Origin: Billgrantia azerbaijanica
GTDB taxonomy: Bacteria; Pseudomonadota; Gammaproteobacteria; Pseudomonadales; Halomonadaceae
Reading direction: 5' to 3'
DNA: 64,000 bases
Assembly (NCBI GenBank): GCA_004551485.1
Contig: SBLD01000003.1
Coordinates: forward strand, 372,001-436,000
Each line of letters starts with the position of its first letter. Positions within the stretch are counted from its first letter, which is position 1. The position numbers and the translations under genes were made by a program. The notes under the pieces are model-generated. The model had not been told where the DNA came from and ran no database searches. It was given only the letters and a program-made list of their open reading frames with translations. Below are positions 7,068-15,000 of this stretch, in pieces.

Positions 7068-9881
7068 ATGGCTACCTCCTCCTTCATGAGCATCCAGCAA
7101 TGGAATGCCAAGCTGGTGCAGGCCGTTTTCCACGACAACGTGAATGAAGCACCAGAGATCAGACGCATAGACGCTTCAAACAGCTTCCTGGCACACGCTG
7201 GAGGCTTCGATACCGGAGAGGAAGCTAGGGATTCTTTCATCAGGGCCATGCCGCATGATGGGAAGAAAGTGCGTCAGCTTTTTGATCAAACAGCCTTATC
7301 TGGGTGGTCCGTACATGGAAGGGAGCTACCATTCTACGTCCAACTGCATCTGACAATACTTGCCTCATCAGCTGACGATAATCTGCATGAACAAGGCGAT
7401 TTTCGTTTGCGACTAGCGCAAATGCTTGGCTTGCCGGTTAGCCATTATATCTCTCAAGGGTGCTTGCCGGAGCTCTGGGAAATGGCGTGTCGTTGGAGCG
7501 AGTTACGTGCAGACCGTCACCAAGACACACGCCGACTGATCCTACCAGATCGAGGCGCCGAGCGAATCATCGGCTACTCGAAGCGCCTAGCATTCCCTGG
7601 ATTTCGGGACCAGAACCACTTGGCGGAGCTGTTCACGGAAAAAGGAATAGATGCTTCTTCACCAGCGCGTACTTTGCTTGATGCCATTCGAGAGCGGATC
7701 GGGCGCTTTTCAACACGATTTCACGATGAGTTCGTTCTGTTTGCAAGGGCTTGGGAGAGGGGCGATCAAGATTCTGCGATTGACACGCTTTTTTGGGCAG
7801 CCGTTCGGGATACCACTTGGAGCCGCGATCGGCATAATAATCGGGCTGGCGGCAGTGGTTTCCGCTTGGAAATCGACCCGACTGACCCCGGTGATCCGGG
7901 CCTGTGGCTCTATGGCAGCCCGCACGTACAAGTGCCGCCCGGTTGGAGCAAGGAGCCTGACGACCAGTTGAACAGCGGACTGGTGCGTTGGCGTCATCGC
8001 ACGGACGCCGACGCCCCCCGTTTCCTGCAGAGACTACGTGAGCAATGGCTATCTCATCCTCGGCTCGAAGTACCAGGACCGCGCCTGGGCTCGGCACTGG
8101 TCAATGGCTGCATTGGCTTTGTACAGGACGAGGAGGGGCGCTGGTTCGATACTCCAGCATTTCCGCAGGCTGGTACCCTCTGGCTATTGTTGCGCCGCAA
8201 CCATGAACTTTTGCTGCATGCAATTTCAAAGGATCCTGAAGCCTCTTCGCTATACATAGAGCGTTTGATCGGGAGCACTGAATGGAGTCTGATTGGCCCC
8301 ATCGAGGCGAGCGAGGGGTGGCGAGAATGGTTTCGGCGGCATGTCGTTGGGCTGGATTTTTTCTCTCCGCCGCCCGAAAGACGCCGTGTCGTCGTGGTGG
8401 ATGCGATCAGGCGCCATGACGGGGCATATCTTTGGTTACCGCCCATTGAGCCTGCATTTCGCTGCAAGGACGCACAGAGTGGTACTGCCATCATCCATTC
8501 AGATGGTGGTGAAAGATGGTTCGATTTACAGCTGAAAGACGGCAAACTGCTCATGCCAGAAAGTCTGAGACAAAGCAGAGCCACAGAGCGAACGCTGCAA
8601 GTGATTGCTACGGATGAGAGTGGCAATGAGATCGAATCCGGCAGCTTCTCCTTCCGCGATTCAAGTTGTGCCTATGGATTCAAAACGCTGCGTTCGCCAT
8701 CGAAGTTTCTGGAAAGCGGCTCCCATGGTCGTCTGCAGTCGTATTCGCCAAACTGGGATGTATGCCAGGTATCTACGAGTAACGAAAAGGCCGGTACAGC
8801 ATCACCCGCGCTAAGTCGAGTCACGCGCATGGATGCATCAATGCCTGAGCCGATTTGCCTAGACCCGATGGAGCTGGACGAGCGTTGGAGACGTACCACC
8901 GAGATTCTTTCGGCGGTGTTCTCGCAACGCCAAGCCTGGTCGTTGAGTGAATGTTGCGATCACTTACGGAGGATCTGGGGATCACCTAGGAAGGGTTGGG
9001 AGAAGCTTGACGACCTAATTGAGAACGGCGTGTTGCACATCCTCCACTCCCGTCACTGGTCGAACCGTTTGGTGGTCGCGGGACATCCAGCCGCTGTCTT
9101 CCATGAGACCTCCGACCACGTAGAACTGCGCGTCGTTGGGCTGCTCTCACATGCTATGAGGGCACTTGCTGATGGGGTTCTCGGGAGTCGTTGTAAGGTA
9201 GTGGCTTCACCGGATCGGAAAACTGCAGGAGCTTACGTCTGGCATCTTGGGGATATAAAGCCACTTGAGGCACTTCAATCTGAGACTGATTGGCCATTGA
9301 TTCCGCTCAGCCAACTGTCAGAGGTGCGTCTCCCTTGTTTTCCTCATATCCTCCGGAATTCCTTGAGGGACGACCTGGTTGGTTATGAGGAGGAAAAGAA
9401 GATCACGTTGTCACCTCATGGCCACAAATCCCCCTTAGCAAGATACGCTCCAGAATTATTGCCGAGGCTAGAGCGATGGAGTAGCCAGGGCCTACAGGAC
9501 CTGTACGTCCTTCATCGCAAGGACGGTAGCCTTTGGAACACAGACTGCCGGATATGGGCACTACTGACGCTTTGGTACGAAAGCAACTCGACTTTCGGGG
9601 TGGCCTGTGAGAATGGCTCAATTCGCTTGGCTGACCGAGCGCTGAAATTGCCACGGGCTGTGTCACTCCGAACGGTAGCCGCCGGCGGAGGCGTTTGTGT
9701 TCGTGCCTCTGGCGGCTCGCTCATCTACCCAGCCGGTGATTCGTGGTCACCTGTTATGGCTTGTCCCGACTGGATCGGTGACTATGGCCATAGTTACTAC
9801 AAGTGCAACAGTCAGAAAACGGCCTTGGATCGCTACACTCGTTTGCTAGAACGCGAACGCAGGGCGAGGCGACCATCTTGA
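7068..9881 (+). CDS. druF: Large protein of defence locus, DruF-like
   Basis: This 937-residue protein has no motif that I can assign to an enzyme family. It has no signal peptide or membrane segments and is rich in Trp and Arg; its last 20 residues are strongly basic. Its place, directly after a C5 methyltransferase/Vsr pair and before a coiled-coil protein and a giant DUF1998-type helicase, matches DruF of Druantia type II in position and size. The name rests on context, not on a recognised domain. The start is uncertain: ATG at 7068 is preferred, with TTG at 7059 and ATG at 7086 possible. Base composition is lower in GC than the flanking chromosome. Confidence 0.68.
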   Translation: MATSSFMSIQQWNAKLVQAVFHDNVNEAPEIRRIDASNSFLAHAGGFDTGEEARDSFIRAMPHDGKKVRQLFDQTALSGWSVHGRELPFYVQLHLTILASSADDNLHEQGDFRLRLAQMLGLPVSHYISQGCLPELWEMACRWSELRADRHQDTRRLILPDRGAERIIGYSKRLAFPGFRDQNHLAELFTEKGIDASSPARTLLDAIRERIGRFSTRFHDEFVLFARAWERGDQDSAIDTLFWAAVRDTTWSRDRHNNRAGGSGFRLEIDPTDPGDPGLWLYGSPHVQVPPGWSKEPDDQLNSGLVRWRHRTDADAPRFLQRLREQWLSHPRLEVPGPRLGSALVNGCIGFVQDEEGRWFDTPAFPQAGTLWLLLRRNHELLLHAISKDPEASSLYIERLIGSTEWSLIGPIEASEGWREWFRRHVVGLDFFSPPPERRRVVVVDAIRRHDGAYLWLPPIEPAFRCKDAQSGTAIIHSDGGERWFDLQLKDGKLLMPESLRQSRATERTLQVIATDESGNEIESGSFSFRDSSCAYGFKTLRSPSKFLESGSHGRLQSYSPNWDVCQVSTSNEKAGTASPALSRVTRMDASMPEPICLDPMELDERWRRTTEILSAVFSQRQAWSLSECCDHLRRIWGSPRKGWEKLDDLIENGVLHILHSRHWSNRLVVAGHPAAVFHETSDHVELRVVGLLSHAMRALADGVLGSRCKVVASPDRKTAGAYVWHLGDIKPLEALQSETDWPLIPLSQLSEVRLPCFPHILRNSLRDDLVGYEEEKKITLSPHGHKSPLARYAPELLPRLERWSSQGLQDLYVLHRKDGSLWNTDCRIWALLTLWYESNSTFGVACENGSIRLADRALKLPRAVSLRTVAAGGGVCVRASGGSLIYPAGDSWSPVMACPDWIGDYGHSYYKCNSQKTALDRYTRLLERERRARRPS

Positions 9882-9924
9882 AGCTCTTGGTTGGGATACA
9901 TAGGGATAAGGGGAATGTTGATTT

Positions 9925-12009
9925 ATGGGAGAGCATGATGTGCCTAAAGGATCATTCCTGGGAATAGTGGATCGTCTCATTGAGAGTGAACGCAATCGAT
10001 TCGCACGAATGCGTCCCTTATGTCTGATCGATGGTGATCTATGGGAGCCCGTTGGTCATGATGACGGACAGTTCCCGGATGAAGGAATGGTTTTCTGGTG
10101 GGGCCCCCCTGAGAATGCCTTGGAGGGGACCTTCTGGATCTTCACTTTAGGGCCGCAACGGCAATATCGAAGCAATCCTAAAAATACAGATAAATTTCAA
10201 GTTGTTGAATTTTGGAGGCCATACCAAGCCATGTCACTGCGGGGAGTCACCGGGCCGCGGTCATTTCGACGTACATTGGCTTCCGGAAGGCTAACTTTCG
10301 ACACTCCGATCCTAGCCCAACCCTTGATAAGGGTGGTGGGTGATCCGGGGCATTGGGTCTTATTGCCCGATGGTCTTCCTATGACCGAGTCTGAGGGACA
10401 GACCACGGTGGACGTCTCTGGAATGGATCGGATTTACCCTGTACATCATGTCGATGCCAACGATTTTCATCAGGTAATTACAGGGGACATCCGTTGTTCA
10501 TTGCTCTATGAGGTTGGTCCTCCTGATGAGTATCAATGTGCTTTGTCGGATGCGCAGGTCATGGAAAGGTTGCGCAAACGTATCTCAAAGCTTGATGGTA
10601 GTGTTCTCAGTGCAATAGGTATTACGAGGAAGCTGCTTCACCAATATGTCGACACTATTGAGGGCGCCGGTCTTGGTGGTGACGAGGCGCTCAAGGAATC
10701 TGCATATGAAGACGCCGCCGAAACACTCATTGAGGGTCTGGAACAGGAAGTGGAATCCACTAGAGATCTGGTCAAAGAGCTGATGGCTTATCCCTTAGTA
10801 GAGCAACTCTTAAGCGAGGCTGAGGTAAGCGACAAGCTGGGTGGAGTATCTCCAGAGCTACTCAATTCATCAACTGAGGAAGATGCTGAAGAGCTGGCTT
10901 CATTGCAGCATCGCATTGAGGAAGCCAGAGGCGAATTATTGACTCTCCAAGAAAGGATCAAGGCCAAAACTGACGAGTTTCACCAGACACGGAAGAACAA
11001 CCAAGAGCGTGAGGTAATGGCTCCATATTCCAGCTCGATTAGCACATCGGCTGTATCGAAGGTGGAGCCCATTTCAGACGTTGATGGTCTGAAGGAGACC
11101 GTGACAGCCTGGTGCATGGCAGGTGGCCTAGATCCTTACACGGTGCAATCAGCTCTAGCTGCCGTACTGGCGAACCCGATGACTGCGATCTGTGGTGCTC
11201 GGGCAGAAGCTATGGGTACTGCCCTCGCTTCTACCCTGGCAGGAGACCATGCTGTGCGCGTCTCGGTAGGTTCGGCAGTGTTTGGACTTTCCGATTTGAT
11301 GTGCGAACCGATCACCCCGATTGGCCATACCAGCCTCAATGGTGCTGCACTACTAGGTGACTACTTGGCAGCGCAGCCGGACGACGCAGTGGTGGTGGTG
11401 CTTCTCTCTGGCTTTAATCGAGTACCACCGGAGGTCGTGCTGCCGGACTTGCTACCAGACCTTGCAGGTGAGCGCCGCTTGGCATGGACTCATCGGAACG
11501 GCGGGGTTGGATCGTGCACACTGTCGGATCGTGTACGCATCATTGCAACTCTGATAGGAGGGGCGACGACTCATCGTATACCTTATGAACTGAGCAGCTG
11601 CTTCGCCCTCGTCCCGGCTGACTACCAGCCGCTCGGCAGACCAGCCATAGCCACGAGCAGGTCGGCGATGCCGGCACGAATCGATCCGAAGCTACTGGAT
11701 GAGCTGCAGCACTCAAACACAACGGGTGATATCAAGGAGCAAGCCGAGTGGTTGAATGAGCGGTTGCTGGCACTATCTCCTGCGTTCACCACCCAGATCC
11801 TGTCGACGTATTTTCACTTCCTGGACGATTCGAAGCGCGCACCGGCCGAGGCTTTGGCCGCTCTTCTATCGGGCCGTCCATGGCGAGCAGATACGAGTGA
11901 TCTACCAGGAGTCGAAGCCCCCTGGATTCGCCAACATCTGGAAAGTCTCAACGAGCAGCCTGCATGGCAAGCTGCCCGCCGACACTTCGACATCGGAGTC
12001 GAGCCATGA
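9925..12009 (+). CDS. druG: Coiled-coil protein of defence locus, DruG-like
   Basis: The 694-residue product has a helical, charged middle region (about residues 215-350) with a clear heptad-like coiled coil near LASLQHRIEEARGELLTLQE. The flanking N- and C-terminal parts have no motif I can name. A hydrophobic, Ala-rich segment around residues 400-470 is too weak to call a membrane region. It sits 43 bases after the DruF-like gene, and its stop overlaps the helicase start as ATGA, so it is co-translated with the helicase. By order and size it corresponds to DruG of Druantia type II. That assignment is contextual. Confidence 0.66.
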   Translation: MGEHDVPKGSFLGIVDRLIESERNRFARMRPLCLIDGDLWEPVGHDDGQFPDEGMVFWWGPPENALEGTFWIFTLGPQRQYRSNPKNTDKFQVVEFWRPYQAMSLRGVTGPRSFRRTLASGRLTFDTPILAQPLIRVVGDPGHWVLLPDGLPMTESEGQTTVDVSGMDRIYPVHHVDANDFHQVITGDIRCSLLYEVGPPDEYQCALSDAQVMERLRKRISKLDGSVLSAIGITRKLLHQYVDTIEGAGLGGDEALKESAYEDAAETLIEGLEQEVESTRDLVKELMAYPLVEQLLSEAEVSDKLGGVSPELLNSSTEEDAEELASLQHRIEEARGELLTLQERIKAKTDEFHQTRKNNQEREVMAPYSSSISTSAVSKVEPISDVDGLKETVTAWCMAGGLDPYTVQSALAAVLANPMTAICGARAEAMGTALASTLAGDHAVRVSVGSAVFGLSDLMCEPITPIGHTSLNGAALLGDYLAAQPDDAVVVVLLSGFNRVPPEVVLPDLLPDLAGERRLAWTHRNGGVGSCTLSDRVRIIATLIGGATTHRIPYELSSCFALVPADYQPLGRPAIATSRSAMPARIDPKLLDELQHSNTTGDIKEQAEWLNERLLALSPAFTTQILSTYFHFLDDSKRAPAEALAALLSGRPWRADTSDLPGVEAPWIRQHLESLNEQPAWQAARRHFDIGVEP

Positions 12010-15000
12010 AGGATCCTTTGAACGCATTCGAAGAACTGCGACACTACTACTTGACGTACCTGGAGACCGCTTTTCGCATCCGTCACGACACCATCCAGGC
12101 GAAGCGGCGGCAACTGTTGGAACAACCAGGTACCCTTTGCACGTCCCCACTGCTGGAGCCGGTACCGCGCTATCTCGGCCCGGACGACCCGGTGCGCATA
12201 GATGAGTTGGTCAAGCCAGAACAGGCCGCGCGCTGGTTGCCGGAATTCACTGCGGAAGATGCACGAGCTTTCACGCGGCTGGCAATGGCAGGTTTGCTTC
12301 CTGTTGAGGACGATGTGGAGAGTGGTTCTCGCCGCGGCAGTTTTGGTCTCTATGAACATCAGCTGCAGATGCTCCGCAAGGGCGTCGGCGTTGGAACGCC
12401 AGGCGTGGTTGCCTCCGGCACCGGCTCTGGAAAGACCGAGGCATTCCTGTTGCCAGTCCTGGCGACGATCGCACGTGAGGCGCGTCACTGGCCGACTGCA
12501 GACTTTCGACACTGGTCCCCTTGGTGGGGTCAACGGCAACTAAACCCCAGCTCGCTGAGCTTCATGCGGGACAATGAACATTCTGAGCGACCGAAGGCGG
12601 TGCGCGCACTAATCCTCTACCCGATGAATGCACTGGTGGAGGATCAAATGGTTCGACTGCGCAAGGCTCTGGATTCCGATGATGCACATGCGGTGATGGA
12701 CGAGGAGATGCACGGCAACCGCCTCTTCTTCGGACGCTACACGGGCGCCACGCCTGTTACGGGCTGGCTGCGACATCCTCGGCTCGAAGGCGAGCCGAGA
12801 TTCGAGCGGCGTCTTGAGCATCGTATGGCCGATTTTCAACGCTGGTTGAAGCAGGCGGAGAAGACCCAGGAAGAGGCGCAGCGTCGGGTGCAAGAAGGGG
12901 ATGACGCTGATCTACCCTACAACTTCCCTCGCACGGACGGCGCCGAAATGCTCGGTCGCTGGGAGATGCAGCGCCACCCACCGGATATCCTGATCACCAA
13001 CACCAGCATGTTGTCCGTCATGCTTGCACGAGAGGTCGAAGAATCGATCTTCGATAAGACGCGTGCCTGGTTGGAAAGCGATCCGGATGCCTATTTTTTC
13101 CTGGTCATTGACGAGCTACACCTGCAGCGCAGCACCTCGGGGACAGAGGTGGCCTTCCTGCTGCGGCTTTTGTTCAGCCGGTTGGGGTTGGACCGTGAAG
13201 AGCATCGACACAAACTCCGTATCCTTGCGTCGAGTGCGTCACTGCCGATGGAGGGGGAAGCAGCAAAACGCAGTCTGGATTATCTCTGGGGCTTATTCGG
13301 TGCACAAGGATTGGGGCACGAGCGCTCGCGTGAGCGTTGGCAAGACGCCATTGTTACAGGATGTCGTGCGGAAATGGGTGCAAGCTCAATTGATATTCCC
13401 AAGGCATCCCAGCTATGCAGTTCCTACGACGCGCTGGTAACTGGAAAGGATGGCGAGCTACCGGATACGAAGGGCGACATGGCGGGCTGGCGGGCGCTGG
13501 CTGAGACACTGAACGCCGAACCACCGACGAGAGACGTTGAGTGGCCCAGACGTGTAATGGAACGAGCCACGACACTGCTTGAGGCTGCTTGCAACCAGAA
13601 TGGCCAGGTCAGAGCCACCTCGGTGGATGACATGGCCTCACGACTCTTCGGCGATGAACCACGAGCCAAAGAAGCTTTGGCCAACCTGATACGGCTTCGT
13701 GGCCATGCTGAGGCGGTGGGTGGTCCACTAGCCAAGGATCTCAGCACCTTCCGTATGCATTGGTTCCTCCGTGCTGTCGAGGGGCTTTTCGCTGCACCGC
13801 GCCAGGTCGCGCCCGATGCGACACGCGACGAGCGTGTGGACGGCTACTTTGGAGAACTCTCGGTGGAGCGCGGCCTTCGTCTGGGAGCTGAGGACGAGGC
13901 TGGGCGTAGAGCCCGCTTCTTCGAACTGCTGTATTGTGAGTGTTGTGGCTACCTGTTCTATGGGGGTATGCGCAGCAAGGGCAATCAACGAGTTGAGCTG
14001 CTTCCCCATGATCCGGAACCGGAAGCGCTACCGGAGAAAAGCAAGGGGCAGCTATTCGAGGACTTGAGCGCCGAGGACTTCGCCGTCTTCCTACCGGTGG
14101 TCGATCGGTTCAAACCTTTCGGTGACGAGAAACCTCAGGAAGATGACGGCCCTGGCAAGTGGCAGCGTGCGAAACTGGATCCATTCACTGGGGTCGTTTC
14201 CACCGGCCGGCGAGAGCTGGAGCACTCGGGTGGAATTGAGGGCTTTCTATACGATGGCAGTGACCCAAGAAATTATAACAGTGGACGCATCAAGGGGCCG
14301 TTCGATTCTGGCAGCGCGGTGCCCTATCAGTGCCCTTGCTGCGGCGAGTCGTACAAGTTGAGGCATCGCGGCCGGCACTCTCCGATCCGAAACTTCCGGG
14401 CCGGTTTTGCGAAGACTACTCAGTTGCTGGCGAGCGAGTTGTTCGGCCAGCTCAAGCGCGATATCTCCGATGCACGCTTGATCTCGTTTGCTGATAGTCG
14501 TCAGGATGCTGCTGGTGCGGCCTTGGATCTTGAAGGGCGGCACCATGAAGACGTTCGACGTGACTTGTTGGTTGATAAGATCCTTGAATCTGCGAGCTCG
14601 CTGCCGTCACAGCGACAAGTAGAAGAGAGAATCAAGAAAATAAATGCTGAAGTCGAATCATTAGCAACCAATGCAGTGGCGAATTTGGATCGGCTTAAAG
14701 AATTAGCTGACGAAAAAAAAGAGCTTGAGAATAAAAACCAAGCTGACGATTCCATCCCACTTCGCGATATTCTGGACGTGGTGCCGGAGCATGACGACAA
14801 GGCCGTTAAGCCGATGTTGGCACAGATGGTGGAGTTAGGTATCCACCCGACCGATCCGAGTGGTGTTGCCGAGATAAAAAATCAAACGACAGATGATAAC
14901 GAGCATTATGCTTTTGCATGGCATCAGCTGTTCGACCTGAGTGAGCACGGTGTCGTTTGGAAGCAGAGTGATCAGTTCGATACTGAGCTTAGGCAAGCAC

